Shown piece after piece: positions 1 through 9,311 of a stretch of 62,468 bases of DNA. This DNA is from Firmicutes bacterium ZOR0006 (GTDB lineage Bacteria; Bacillota_I; Bacilli_A; Culicoidibacterales; ZOR0006): positions 1-62,468 of the forward strand of contig JTLC01000009.1 in assembly GCA_000798955.1 (NCBI GenBank), read 5' to 3'. The position numbers and the translations under genes are program-made. Positions within the stretch are counted from its first letter, which is position 1; each line of letters opens with the position of its first letter. The notes under the pieces were generated by a model. The model worked only from the letters and a program-made list of their open reading frames with translations. It made no database searches and had not been told where the DNA came from.

Positions 1-2
1 TT

Positions 3-68
3 CATGGAACTCTTGGCTATTTAACACCGATTGAATATCGCAAGCAAAACTTTAACAATTTTGTCTAA
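3..68 (+). CDS. IS3-family transposase, C-terminal end only (runs off left edge)
   Basis: The frame opening at base 3 reads HGTLGYLTPIEYRKQNFNNFV then stop. HxxLGYLTPxEYR is the usual last motif of the catalytic (DDE, OrfB) subunit of IS3-family transposases, just after the final acidic residue. Only these 21 codons are inside the window; the rest of the element lies to the left. The stop overlaps the putative right terminal repeat, as is common in this family. I am fairly sure of the family, but the subgroup cannot be told from so short a piece. Confidence 0.75.
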   Translation, partial: HGTLGYLTPIEYRKQNFNNFV

Positions 69-86
69 AAAAGTGTTGCCATTCCA
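62..86 (+). repeat. Putative right terminal inverted repeat of the IS3-family element
   Basis: The 25 bases begin TGTCTAAAAAAG and end GCCATTCCA. They overlap the transposase stop codon and finish in CA. IS3-family ends are TG...CA, and the reverse complement starts TGGAATGGCAAC, which has the look of a left end in this family. The left copy is outside the window, so this is inferred. Confidence 0.55.
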
Positions 87-197
87 ATCTGTTCGCATGT
101 CTTTGGTGATATCCAGTTTGTAATAGCAGATCTAAAAGATGTATCACTACCATTATTAGATGGAAGTACCTTTGCATACATTTTAGCAAATGCCTTT

Positions 198-2210
198 TTG
201 CTACTAGGACTACTTTCACTTGTCCTAAATCAAAAAAATCGTTTGCATATTTTTCAACTTCTTGTGGATACAATAGCAACAGTCACGTTATTAGGAGTTA
301 TAGTTTGGTATTTATTTGGATTACAGCGTTACTTTATCCAAGATGTTTTGACTGTTGAGGCATGGTTGATTTTTGCTTATTTAAGTGTTGATATTATTTT
401 ACTTGTAGTGTTAACAATTATTTACCAAGTTTATCGGCAGTTCCGATTATCAAAAACAGTGAATTGGTTAATTTTTTTGCAGATTTCAGGATTTATTATT
501 TTTTGTTTAGCTGATTTTATTGAATTTTATTTTATTGTTCAAGGAACAGTTGCTCAAGCACAGCAATTAGAAGTTATGTGGACAATTGGTTTTATTTTAA
601 TTGTCTCAGCAGGATTTTTAACATTGAAATACCAAAATAAGATTTTAGTAGCAGAACAACATCCATTACAAATCGAAACGAAAATTCCGACAAATATTGG
701 TGTGCAAACGATAAATTACTTATATGGGTTAGCATTCTTAGCAATGATTGTCTCGCAGTTTGCTTTTGGGGTGATAATTGTTGCAAGCGGAGTTGTCATT
801 GTACGATATATTATCAGTATGTATTTGGAAATTTATTTGCGGAATCAAATTTTGTTAGAGCAATACAAACAAATAAATAATGAACTCGAAAAAACCGTTG
901 AAAAGCGAACGCTCGAAATTGTTGAAAAAAACCGAGAATTGGAGCAACTCGCAAATTATGACAGCTTAACAGAGTTACCAAATAGCCGCTTTTTTACACG
1001 TTACTTAGCTGAAAAACTGGAAAGAGATCAGCCATTCGCTATCCTTTTTACTGATTTAGATCGCTTTAAAGTCATCAATGATTGGTATGGGCACGATCGT
1101 GGTGATGCGTTATTGCAAGCAGTAGCGAAAAGATTGCAGGCGCAGCTACCAGAAACAGCTTTTTTAGCTCGCCTAGGTGGTGATGAATTTGTTATTATTT
1201 TGCCTTTAGATCAACCAGTTACGGAAATTGCTCAGCGGATTGTGACAGCCTTTCGCCAATCCTTTTTGTTAGCGGGTCACCATACGCATACAACAATTAG
1301 TATCGGAATCTCACAGTATCCTGAAGATGCTGAGAATGAAGCAGACTTGATTAAATTTGCTGATATAGCGTTATATGATGTCAAAAATGCAAATAAAAAT
1401 AATTTTGCCTACTATAATAAAGTTGAGGCAACGAATCAAATTCAAGCCTTTGCAATTGAACATGAGTTATATAATGCACTTGAAAATCAAGAGTTTATGG
1501 TGTATTATCAACCACAATTTGATTTGCAAAATCGACAATTAGTAGGCTTTGAGGCATTAATTCGCTGGCAACATCCGACCTTGGGAATGATTGCACCAGA
1601 ACAGTTTATTCCGATTGCTGAAGATATTGGATTGATTCATGAAGTCGGGGAGTGGGTGCTGATGACTGCACTGCAGCAGCTGAAAGCGTGGCAAGCAATC
1701 ACAGACAAAAAATTGAAAATAGCTGTCAATCTGTCTCCAAAACAATTACAATGTCCTGAATTTGTGGGGAGGTTATCCCACTTACTCAGTACAGTCGAAT
1801 TAAACGCGGAACAGCTTGAATTAGAAATAACAGAATCTAGTTTTGTTAAAGAAGAAAAAATCAAGGTTACTTTATACAAATTACAACTCTTAGGTATTCC
1901 GATTGCAATTGATGATTTTGGAACGGGGTACTCTTCATTAGGACAATTGAAACGCTTACCGATTCAAAAAATAAAAATTGCACGGGAGTTGATTGCAGAT
2001 ATAGCAAATAGTCAAGTTGATCAAGCAATCGTTGAAGCGCTCATTAAAATGGCAAAAAAACTTGAAATTATCACAATTGCTGAAGGGGTTGAAACTGAAT
2101 CAGAGTTGCAGTTTCTTGAGCAGTTAGGTTGCGAGCACGTACAAAGTTACTATTTTTGCCCACCACTGCCTGCGAATGAAGTGGCGGCACGATATTTTAA
2201 GATGACTTGA
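198..2210 (+). CDS. Membrane GGDEF-EAL protein (c-di-GMP turnover), 5'-truncated by an IS
   Basis: The N-terminal part is several hydrophobic segments (about residues 1-240), then a short coiled coil (ELEKTVEKRTLEIVEKNREL), a GGDEF domain (GGDEF at residues 327-331) and an EAL domain (EAL at 452-454, DDFGTGYSSL at 572, AEGVET near 630). The cyclase motif is intact, but there is no RxxD inhibitory site before it. In the EAL part the acidic residues, Asn, Lys and EGVE motif remain, although KID has become KIA, so phosphodiesterase activity is plausible. The reading frame stays open upstream to base 69, with no ATG, straight into the end of the IS. Residues before the TTG at 198 (for example GDIQFVIADLKD) look like more of the same membrane domain. 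The original start was therefore probably lost to the insertion. A shortened protein from TTG 198 is possible, but no good ribosome site is seen. Confidence 0.85.
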   Translation: MLLGLLSLVLNQKNRLHIFQLLVDTIATVTLLGVIVWYLFGLQRYFIQDVLTVEAWLIFAYLSVDIILLVVLTIIYQVYRQFRLSKTVNWLIFLQISGFIIFCLADFIEFYFIVQGTVAQAQQLEVMWTIGFILIVSAGFLTLKYQNKILVAEQHPLQIETKIPTNIGVQTINYLYGLAFLAMIVSQFAFGVIIVASGVVIVRYIISMYLEIYLRNQILLEQYKQINNELEKTVEKRTLEIVEKNRELEQLANYDSLTELPNSRFFTRYLAEKLERDQPFAILFTDLDRFKVINDWYGHDRGDALLQAVAKRLQAQLPETAFLARLGGDEFVIILPLDQPVTEIAQRIVTAFRQSFLLAGHHTHTTISIGISQYPEDAENEADLIKFADIALYDVKNANKNNFAYYNKVEATNQIQAFAIEHELYNALENQEFMVYYQPQFDLQNRQLVGFEALIRWQHPTLGMIAPEQFIPIAEDIGLIHEVGEWVLMTALQQLKAWQAITDKKLKIAVNLSPKQLQCPEFVGRLSHLLSTVELNAEQLELEITESSFVKEEKIKVTLYKLQLLGIPIAIDDFGTGYSSLGQLKRLPIQKIKIARELIADIANSQVDQAIVEALIKMAKKLEIITIAEGVETESELQFLEQLGCEHVQSYYFCPPLPANEVAARYFKMT

Positions 2211-2240
2211 AAGAATGATGCATAACATCATTCTTTTTTA
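2211..2240 (+). terminator. Intrinsic terminator after the GGDEF-EAL gene
   Basis: AAGAATGATG and CATCATTCTT form a stem with a short loop, followed by a T run. It begins right after the stop codon and separates this gene from polA. Confidence 0.85.
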
Positions 2241-2315
2241 TGAGTCAAAAGAGTTTTTGTCGATGAAGTATGATAAAATGAAAAGACACTGATTGAAGTT
2301 AAAGGAGAGAAGAAG

Positions 2316-4973
2316 ATGAAGTTAATTTTAGTTGATGGGAATGCCTTGTTGTTCCGGGCCTATTATGCTACCGCTTATGGGGGAGCAATGATGAAAAATC
2401 GTGAGGGAATTCATACGAATGCCATCTTTGGGTTCGTGAATATGATGCAAAAAATCTTACAAGATCACGAATACACGCATTTATTAGTTGCTTTTGACGC
2501 AGCCAAAAAGAATTTTCGTCATGATCAATACGAGGCATATAAAGGGACCCGGAAATCAGCACCTGACGAACTTGTTGAGCAATTTGTACTCGTGCGGGAA
2601 TATTTACAAGCGGCTAATATTCATATGAGTGAAGTTGAGGGATATGAGGCAGATGATATTATTGGAACGCTGGCTAAGCAAGCAGAACAACAAAATTTTC
2701 AAGTCGAAATCATTACCGGTGATCGTGATTTACTCCAATTGGTGAGCGAACAGACAACGGTACGTTTGACGAAAAAAGGCTTATCAGAGCTTGATACTTA
2801 TTCACCAGCAACAATTTATGAACACTATCAATTGACACCACCACAAATTATTGATTTAAAAGGTTTAATGGGAGATAGCTCAGACAACATCCCTGGTGTT
2901 CCTGGGGTTGGTGAAAAAACAGCACTTAAATTTCTTCATAAATATGGCAGTGTTGAAAATCTTTATGATCACCTTGATGAAGTAAAAGGGAAAGTCCAAG
3001 AAAAATTACGGGAAAATCATGATTTAGCCCAAATGAGCAAGCAATTAGCGACAATACACACAGAAGTTCCGCTGACATATACAGTGGAAAACTTAACTCA
3101 TCAAGATTACGATGCCCAAGCCTTAATCCACTTTTATCAAAAAGTAGATTTTCATTCGTTTATTCGTAAACTTGAACTTGAGCAAGCAAGCCAAGAAGCA
3201 CCGGCACCAGAAGAACATTTTGCGATTGATGATTTATTGAGTGGTCTTGAAGAAACCCCTGTTGTTGTGACACGAGTACCAAAACCGTTGTTAACGACAG
3301 CAACAACTATTTATCTCGAAATGCCAGCGATGAATTATCATGTTGGAGAACCCTTAGGTTTTGCTCTTGTCAATGGCAGTCAGCAAGCATTCATTCGTTT
3401 AGCAGATGCACTCGAAGATGAAGCGTTCCAAGTATGGTTAGCTGATGAAAAGCAAAAAAAATTAACATTTGATGCGAAAAAATTGATTGTGGCAGCACAG
3501 TGGCATGCGCTGGCTGTGGCAGGTATTGAATATGATATGCTGTTAGCAGCATATGTCTTAAATCCAAGTTATGCAAGTGATGAAGTTGGGGAAGTCGCAG
3601 CAATTAAGCAATACGATCTCGCCTATGATGAACATATTTATGGAAAAGGGGCAAAATTTAGTGTTCCGGAAATTGAAATAGTTGCGAAGCATGCTGTTGC
3701 CAAAGCACATGCAATTCGTAATTTAGCTTCGGCATTCATTGATGATCTACACGTCAATGAACAGTATGAACTTTTTGCTGATGTTGAATTACCAGTGGCA
3801 ATGATTTTAGCAGAGATGGAAATAAATGGTATTATTGTCAATAAAACCACATTAGCGATAATGGAAACAGAAATTGGTGGTAGAATCCAAGCATTAGAAA
3901 CAGCAATTCATCAGCTCGCTGGCGAATCATTTAATATTGCTTCACCAAAACAACTTGGTGTTATTCTCTTTGAAAAATTACAGCTCCCTGTCATTAAAAA
4001 AACAAAAACAGGATATTCAACGGCTGTTGATGTCCTAGAGAAATTACAAAATGAACATGAAATTATTGAACAAATTTTACTATATCGCCAATTAACGAAA
4101 CTTCAATCGACTTATCTCAAGGGGCTTGCACCGATGATTTTACCAGATGGGAAAATTCATACGATTTATCGGCAAACCTTGGCACAAACCGGGCGACTGT
4201 CGTCGGTAGAGCCTAATTTGCAAAATATTCCAATTCGTTTAGATGAAGGGCGCTTAATTCGAAAAGCATTTGAGGCAACGCCAGGGCAAGTATTACTCGC
4301 TGCAGATTACTCGCAAATTGAACTCCGGGTGTTAGCTCATATTGCTCAAGTTCCCGCATTAGTTGATGCCTTCGTTCATGGTGAAGATATCCATACGGCA
4401 ACAGCAAAAAAAGTTTTCCAAGTTGATGAGGTGACAAGTGAAATGCGTCGTCGAGCGAAAGCTGTTAACTTCGGAATTATTTATGGAATTAGTGATTTTG
4501 GTTTATCACAGCAACTGAAAATTACACGCTATGAAGCAAAGAGTTTTATCGAGCAATATTTTGCTATTTTCCCTGGAATTCAAACGTATATGCGTGAAAC
4601 AGTCGAGTTTGGAAAAACTCACGGCTATGTTGAAACCTTGCTCCATCGGAAGCGTTATGTTCCCGAGTTAAAAAGCCGCAATTATAACGAACGTAGTGCT
4701 GGTGAACGCGCGGCAATGAATGCACCAATTCAAGGAAGTGCAGCTGATATTATGAAGTTAGCCATGATTGCTGTCGCAAAAGCGATGAAATCCGAAGGTG
4801 TAGCCGCAAAAATGTTGCTACAAGTCCATGATGAATTAATTTTTGATGTTCCAATGAATGAAGTCGAGAAAATGGAAAAACTAGTAAAAAAAGCAATGGA
4901 AGAAGTACTTGCGTTAGCAGTACCACTCAAAGTTGATAGTGATACTGGAGTAAACTGGTATGAAACAAAATAA
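2316..4973 (+). CDS. polA: DNA polymerase I
   Basis: At 885 aa this is a full-length family A polymerase. It fills gaps and removes RNA primers during lagging-strand synthesis and excision repair. The N-terminal 5'-3' exonuclease/flap domain is complete (start MKLILVDGNALLFRAYYA; acidic cluster EGYEADDIIG; helix-hairpin-helix GVPGVGEKTA). The middle 3'-5' exonuclease fold has lost the DxE pair (LEM where FDTE is expected), so proofreading is probably inactive, as in Bacillus and Thermus enzymes. Motif A is DYSQIELR (Asp 664), motif B is RRRAKAVNFGIIYG, and motif C is HDE at 838-840. The start is supported by AAAGGAGAG. It is followed by mutM and coaE downstream, the usual Bacillota neighbourhood. 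Confidence 0.98.
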   Translation: MKLILVDGNALLFRAYYATAYGGAMMKNREGIHTNAIFGFVNMMQKILQDHEYTHLLVAFDAAKKNFRHDQYEAYKGTRKSAPDELVEQFVLVREYLQAANIHMSEVEGYEADDIIGTLAKQAEQQNFQVEIITGDRDLLQLVSEQTTVRLTKKGLSELDTYSPATIYEHYQLTPPQIIDLKGLMGDSSDNIPGVPGVGEKTALKFLHKYGSVENLYDHLDEVKGKVQEKLRENHDLAQMSKQLATIHTEVPLTYTVENLTHQDYDAQALIHFYQKVDFHSFIRKLELEQASQEAPAPEEHFAIDDLLSGLEETPVVVTRVPKPLLTTATTIYLEMPAMNYHVGEPLGFALVNGSQQAFIRLADALEDEAFQVWLADEKQKKLTFDAKKLIVAAQWHALAVAGIEYDMLLAAYVLNPSYASDEVGEVAAIKQYDLAYDEHIYGKGAKFSVPEIEIVAKHAVAKAHAIRNLASAFIDDLHVNEQYELFADVELPVAMILAEMEINGIIVNKTTLAIMETEIGGRIQALETAIHQLAGESFNIASPKQLGVILFEKLQLPVIKKTKTGYSTAVDVLEKLQNEHEIIEQILLYRQLTKLQSTYLKGLAPMILPDGKIHTIYRQTLAQTGRLSSVEPNLQNIPIRLDEGRLIRKAFEATPGQVLLAADYSQIELRVLAHIAQVPALVDAFVHGEDIHTATAKKVFQVDEVTSEMRRRAKAVNFGIIYGISDFGLSQQLKITRYEAKSFIEQYFAIFPGIQTYMRETVEFGKTHGYVETLLHRKRYVPELKSRNYNERSAGERAAMNAPIQGSAADIMKLAMIAVAKAMKSEGVAAKMLLQVHDELIFDVPMNEVEKMEKLVKKAMEEVLALAVPLKVDSDTGVNWYETK

Positions 4974-5538
4974 TCAGGAACAAGTGCCATTGTTACAACT
5001 CGTTGTTTCAGCACTCAAAATTGCCTTGTTATCATTTGGGGGCGGAGTCAGTGCGCTCCCAGTTATTTACGATGAGTATGTTGCCCGAAGAAAGTGGTTT
5101 GATGATGAAACATTCCAATACTTTGTCACTGCTTCTAATGCCTTACCTGGACCAATTATTAGCCAATTACTAGTCATGATCGGCTACAATAAACGTGGGC
5201 GTATAGGTGCAGGTGTGAGTTTTTTAGTGATTGGTTTTACAGGACCGATTTTATTGATTCTATTATTAACTTTCTTGTATAAGTTCGTACCACTTGCAAT
5301 TGTTGAACGAATTTCACAGGCAGTTATCCCAGCTGTTTTGGCGCTGTTAGCGAGCTTTTTATGGCAACAATATCATAAAGCACAGAAAATGTTAGGCTGG
5401 CAACGAAACTGGGGATTGCTAGGAGTTGCTTTCTTCGCGTTTTTCATCCTCGAATGGAATATTGCGATTATTTTTATTAGTGTCATTCTTGTTATTTTAG
5501 TGATAACACCGAATCAGAAACGAGGTGAATCATCATGA
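4960..5538 (+). CDS. Chromate-transporter (CHR) family protein, first half-size subunit
   Basis: This 192-aa membrane protein has the CHR signature: FGGGVSALPV near the N-terminus, then W-F-DD-E-F, then NALPGPIISQLLVMIGY. Short CHR proteins occur as pairs of genes for the two halves that long ChrA carries in one chain; together they are thought to export chromate or a related oxyanion, although many members have no tested substrate. The ATG lies inside the last codons of polA, so the two genes overlap by 14 bases and are probably co-transcribed. The ribosome site is weak (GGAG about 11 bases upstream). The second half follows with a 4-base overlap. Confidence 0.85.
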   Translation: MKQNNQEQVPLLQLVVSALKIALLSFGGGVSALPVIYDEYVARRKWFDDETFQYFVTASNALPGPIISQLLVMIGYNKRGRIGAGVSFLVIGFTGPILLILLLTFLYKFVPLAIVERISQAVIPAVLALLASFLWQQYHKAQKMLGWQRNWGLLGVAFFAFFILEWNIAIIFISVILVILVITPNQKRGESS

Positions 5539-6068
5539 TGCTCTTTATCCAATTTTTATTTGGAGCTTTGATGACGGGGTTGACTGCTTTTGGTGGTGGT
5601 GTCGCATTTGTTCCCATGTTAGAAGCATTTTTTACACAAATTTTTGCAATTATCCCAGCAGATCAATTTTTTGAAATTGTTGGTTATGCGAGTGCTTTGC
5701 CAGGACCACTAGGAGCAAAAATTGTTGGTGCAGTTGGATATGAGACGTTTGGACTCCCCGGTTTGATTTTTGGTGAATTATTTTTTGATGGACCAGGAAT
5801 CATTTTAGCTTTGTTACTTTATCGATTATTGATGAAAAATCGGCAACAACCAAAGCTGCAAGCAGTGACCCAATTTATCCAGCCATTTATCATTGTGATG
5901 GTGGCGAAGGTAGCTGTCAGTTTAACGACAACAACAATCGCTACTATGGAAATTTGGCATTTTTTCATTATTTTTGGTGGATCATTATTCCTAATTATGA
6001 AAAAGAAATATCCACCGATTGTGGCAATCATTTTTGCTATTTGCTACGGTTTGGTATTTCTCCCTTAA
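5535..6068 (+). CDS. Chromate-transporter (CHR) family protein, second half-size subunit
   Basis: This 177-aa membrane protein repeats the CHR pattern: FGGGVAFVPMLEAFF, SALPGPLGAKIVGAVGY, then FDGPGIILALLL. It overlaps the previous CHR gene (ATGA junction), which fits a heterodimeric two-gene transporter. There are about five or six hydrophobic segments. Substrate is unknown: the family includes chromate exporters, but nothing here shows the ion. The next gene starts 22 bases downstream. Confidence 0.85.
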   Translation: MMLFIQFLFGALMTGLTAFGGGVAFVPMLEAFFTQIFAIIPADQFFEIVGYASALPGPLGAKIVGAVGYETFGLPGLIFGELFFDGPGIILALLLYRLLMKNRQQPKLQAVTQFIQPFIIVMVAKVAVSLTTTTIATMEIWHFFIIFGGSLFLIMKKKYPPIVAIIFAICYGLVFLP

Positions 6069-6090
6069 AAGATGTGAAAGTAGGGGTATT

Positions 6091-7830
6091 ATGTTAAAAA
6101 AAATCTTGAAAATGACTTGGTTTGATTGGCGAAAATCATGGCGAGATATTATGCCATTGGCGATTTTATACCACTTTATTACCGTTTTAATTTTCATTCC
6201 TGTTTTGGGATTTTTATTGAATTATTTCATTGCGGGATCATCACCACTCAATTTATTTAATGAATTTGTTTTTCAACGAATTTTATGGGTGAGCCCTATT
6301 GTGATTGTATTTATTTTTATCTTTTTTGTGCTTTTATTTATTGAACAATATTGTTGGATGTTTTTAAGTTATCAAAATCGTCATGGAGCTGACTTTCACT
6401 TGTTTCAGGCATTAAAAATGTTTGGAAAACACTTCAAAACATTATGGCCGCTAGCAATTATGCAAACCGGACTCAATTTTTTAGTTGCCTTTTTTATTAG
6501 TAGTTATCTTGTGACAAGTCCAATTCTCTCGCGTTTTCGCTTTCCTAGCTTTATTTCAGAATTTATTGAACAGCGTGAATGGTTTATTATTTTATATCTG
6601 ATCCTAGCATTCATTTTATTCTGGGCATATATGCGGACCGTATTTTTGCCGGCAATTGCAATTGATACTCGGGGATCGTTACGAGAAGTTTTCCGTCAAG
6701 AAAAACAACTCGTCAAAGGCCATATGTTATATCAGACGGCGTTATTTATCATTGCTCAAGCTGTGATTTTACTAGCAGTTTTAGCAACAGGAGTAGTCGT
6801 TTATTTACTGATTGTTGAGGGCGTTTTATTAATTCCACAAATTACCTCACTACAAGCATTAGCAATTGCGAATGGGCTTATTGTTGTTTTAACTACTGTT
6901 TTTGGAGCAATTCTCTCACCAATTCAAGCTTTACTGATTCAAAATTTCTATGCCGTGACAAAAGTGACAAAAGGAACAGCCTATACTTTTGAAGTAAATC
7001 GTGTTTCGCAACGTTGGCAACGCCTCAGCTTATGGTTGATTGCTTTTGTAAGTGTGATAATGTTTGCGATTTTTACGGTGACAACTGATCAAACACAAGT
7101 CAGACAACCACTTGTTATTGCCCATCGTGGGGCTGGTGATCAGCCACAAAACACGGTTGCATCAATTCAAAAAGCCCTCGTACAAGAGGCGCAAATGATT
7201 GAAATTGATGTACAACTGACAAAAGATAATGTCGTTATACTCGAACATGATCAAACATTTAGCCGTGCCTTTGGCTTAAATGGCAATGTGGGTGATTACA
7301 CGTTTGCAGAGCTACAATCACTTGACGCTGGTGCGTATTTTTTTCAAGAACAAACAACTGAGAAAATTGCGACACTTGCCGAAATTATCGCTATAACAGA
7401 AGCAACGAAAACGCCATTAATTATCGAATTAAAAAGTTATAGTGCGAATCCAAATCGTCTGGTTGAAGCCGTTGCCGAACTTATTCAAACACAAAATTGT
7501 GAACAACGATGTATTGTAGCGAGTACGAAGTATGCTGAATTGGCATATACTAAAACGTTAAATGCAAATTTATTACGGATTTACATTGCGTATTTAGCCT
7601 TTGGCGATTTTTCCGATTTAGATGTTGATGGATTTATGATTGAAACAACAAATTTAACGAAAAAAGCTGTACAACGGGTTCAAGCAAAGCAAAAGGCGAT
7701 TTTTGCGTGGACATTAAATACTGAAAATGAAATTCGTGATGCCCAACAAAAAGGTGTTGATGGGATTATCACTGATAATGTGCCACTTGTCTGGCAGACA
7801 TATAATCTTGAAGCCCAACAGGAAGAATAA
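6091..7830 (+). CDS. Glycerophosphodiester phosphodiesterase with N-terminal membrane domain
   Basis: The first 320 or so residues are a multi-span membrane domain of the type found in front of some GDPD enzymes. The C-terminal part is a GDPD TIM barrel, with VIAHRGAGDQPQNTVASI (catalytic HRG and Asn), IEIDVQLTKDNVVILEHD (metal-binding E-x-D and the second catalytic His) and a C-terminal GVDGIITDNV. It would cleave glycerophosphodiesters, from lipid turnover or from teichoic-acid-type polymers, to glycerol-3-phosphate and an alcohol. I chose ATG 6091 because GTAGGGG lies at the right distance; a longer frame reaches back into the CHR gene but has no ribosome site. Length is 579 aa. Confidence 0.9.
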   Translation: MLKKILKMTWFDWRKSWRDIMPLAILYHFITVLIFIPVLGFLLNYFIAGSSPLNLFNEFVFQRILWVSPIVIVFIFIFFVLLFIEQYCWMFLSYQNRHGADFHLFQALKMFGKHFKTLWPLAIMQTGLNFLVAFFISSYLVTSPILSRFRFPSFISEFIEQREWFIILYLILAFILFWAYMRTVFLPAIAIDTRGSLREVFRQEKQLVKGHMLYQTALFIIAQAVILLAVLATGVVVYLLIVEGVLLIPQITSLQALAIANGLIVVLTTVFGAILSPIQALLIQNFYAVTKVTKGTAYTFEVNRVSQRWQRLSLWLIAFVSVIMFAIFTVTTDQTQVRQPLVIAHRGAGDQPQNTVASIQKALVQEAQMIEIDVQLTKDNVVILEHDQTFSRAFGLNGNVGDYTFAELQSLDAGAYFFQEQTTEKIATLAEIIAITEATKTPLIIELKSYSANPNRLVEAVAELIQTQNCEQRCIVASTKYAELAYTKTLNANLLRIYIAYLAFGDFSDLDVDGFMIETTNLTKKAVQRVQAKQKAIFAWTLNTENEIRDAQQKGVDGIITDNVPLVWQTYNLEAQQEE

Positions 7831-7846
7831 AAAAGGAGTTGAAAGT

Positions 7847-8683
7847 ATGCCTGAATTACCAGAAGTCGAAACGGTTCGACAAACATTACGACCAATTTTA
7901 CAGGGACGAACAATAACAGCAATTGATATCCACTGGCCAAAAATTGTCCATATGGATCAAGTGTTATTTTGCCACTTGCTAATCGGAGCTCGATTTCATG
8001 ATGTTGAACGTTTTGGCAAGTATTTATTTTTTGTTTTTGATGATGAACAGATCCTCGTAAGTCATTTACGGATGGAAGGGAAATTTTATTATCAAGCTGA
8101 AGCAGAACCGATGGATAAGCATGTCCATGTTGTTTTTACTCTTGATAATGGTATGCAACTCCGCTATCATGATGTGCGGAAGTTTGGCACAATGGAATTA
8201 ACGAATCGCCACTCGTTATGGCAACTGCCATCATTACGAAAATTAGGATATGAGCCTTTTCAAGAGCAGGCAACAGCTACCTACTTATTTGAGAAATTTC
8301 AGCGGACACAACGTCCAATAAAATCGGTATTACTTGATCAACATGTCTTAGTTGGACTAGGAAATATTTATGTCGATGAAGTCTTATTTCGAGCGAAAAT
8401 TCATCCGTTAACACCAGCGAAAAAACTGACGAAATCCCAAGCAGAAAAAATCCTTGATGCAAGTGTCGCTGTATTAGAAAAAGCAATCGCACTCGGTGGA
8501 ACAACAATTCGGACGTACCAAAGTACATTAGGAGTTGATGGGCGTTTTCAAAATGAACTTCAAGTTCATACGAAGTTAGGTGAGCCATGCCCGGTGTGTG
8601 GAACACCAATTGAAAAGATGAAGGTTGGTGGTCGAGGGACATACTATTGCCCGGTTTGCCAACAAGAAAAAGGAGACAAATAG
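7847..8683 (+). CDS. mutM: Formamidopyrimidine-DNA glycosylase (Fpg/MutM)
   Basis: The protein begins MPELPEVETVRQTL, the hallmark start of Fpg: Pro2 is the catalytic amine and Glu3 the acid. The C-terminus has the zinc finger CPVCGTPIEKMKVGGRGTYY followed by CPVCQ. It removes 8-oxoguanine and ring-opened purines, then cuts at the abasic site. Length (278 aa) is normal. The start is set by AAAGGAG and by the need for Pro2; an upstream in-frame start inside the GDPD gene is rejected. It lies between the GDPD gene and coaE, with coaE starting on the base after its stop. Confidence 0.97.
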   Translation: MPELPEVETVRQTLRPILQGRTITAIDIHWPKIVHMDQVLFCHLLIGARFHDVERFGKYLFFVFDDEQILVSHLRMEGKFYYQAEAEPMDKHVHVVFTLDNGMQLRYHDVRKFGTMELTNRHSLWQLPSLRKLGYEPFQEQATATYLFEKFQRTQRPIKSVLLDQHVLVGLGNIYVDEVLFRAKIHPLTPAKKLTKSQAEKILDASVAVLEKAIALGGTTIRTYQSTLGVDGRFQNELQVHTKLGEPCPVCGTPIEKMKVGGRGTYYCPVCQQEKGDK

Positions 8684-9268
8684 ATGCGCTATATTGGCTT
8701 GACCGGGTCAATTGCAACTGGAAAATCGACGGTAACACAATTTTTTCGTGAAGCGGGAGTACCAGTCATTGATACCGATCAAATTACACAACAACTACAA
8801 CAAAATCCACAGGTATTACAGCAACTCGCTCGAACATTCGGCCAGAAAATTTTACAGGCTGATGGTAGCTTAAATCGCCACGTACTAGGAGCAATTATTT
8901 TTCATGATGCGGATCAGCGCCGGAGATTAGATGCTCTCATGCACCCGCTTATTAAAAAAGAGCTATTGCGTCAAGCAGCTGAATATGTAGTACCTGTTGT
9001 AATTTTTGATGTGCCATTGTTATTTGAAACCGACTATTATCAATTGTGTGATCAAACAATTGTTGTCGCAGTTGATGAAAAAACACAACTCCAACGTTTA
9101 TGTCAACGCGATGGCTGTGATGAGGCACTTGCAAAAGCAAAAATTGCGAGTCAATTACCAATTCTAACGAAAATCAAACAAGCTGATTATGTTATTGATA
9201 ATCAAGGAACACTTGAAATGACAAAAAAACAAGTCCAACAATTAGTCGACAAGCTAGCTATGATTTAG
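8684..9268 (+). CDS. coaE: Dephospho-CoA kinase
   Basis: The last step of CoA synthesis: phosphorylation of the 3'-hydroxyl of dephospho-CoA with ATP. The P-loop is GLTGSIATGKST at residues 5-16. DTDQITQQ is the usual acceptor-binding segment, and MHPLIKKELL and VPLLFET are the other conserved family motifs. Length 194 aa is typical. The ATG directly follows the mutM stop, so translation is probably coupled; a purine-rich GGAGA lies in the mutM tail. This mutM-coaE pairing is common in Bacillota. Confidence 0.96.
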   Translation: MRYIGLTGSIATGKSTVTQFFREAGVPVIDTDQITQQLQQNPQVLQQLARTFGQKILQADGSLNRHVLGAIIFHDADQRRRLDALMHPLIKKELLRQAAEYVVPVVIFDVPLLFETDYYQLCDQTIVVAVDEKTQLQRLCQRDGCDEALAKAKIASQLPILTKIKQADYVIDNQGTLEMTKKQVQQLVDKLAMI

Positions 9269-9274
9269 TATAAT
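9246..9274 (+). promoter_or_regulatory. Candidate promoter for the dnaB-dnaI operon
   Basis: TCGACA and TATAAT are separated by 17 bases. The -35 lies in the end of coaE. It would drive the small gene at 9312, dnaB and dnaI. Confidence 0.55.
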
Positions 9275-9311
9275 CGAGGTAATACATCAGAAATAAAGGG
9301 GACAAAAGATA

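Noticed and set aside
6019-6090. Longer N-terminus for the GDPD protein
   Set aside because: The extension overlaps the CHR gene and lacks a ribosome site, whereas ATG 6091 has GTAGGGG in place.
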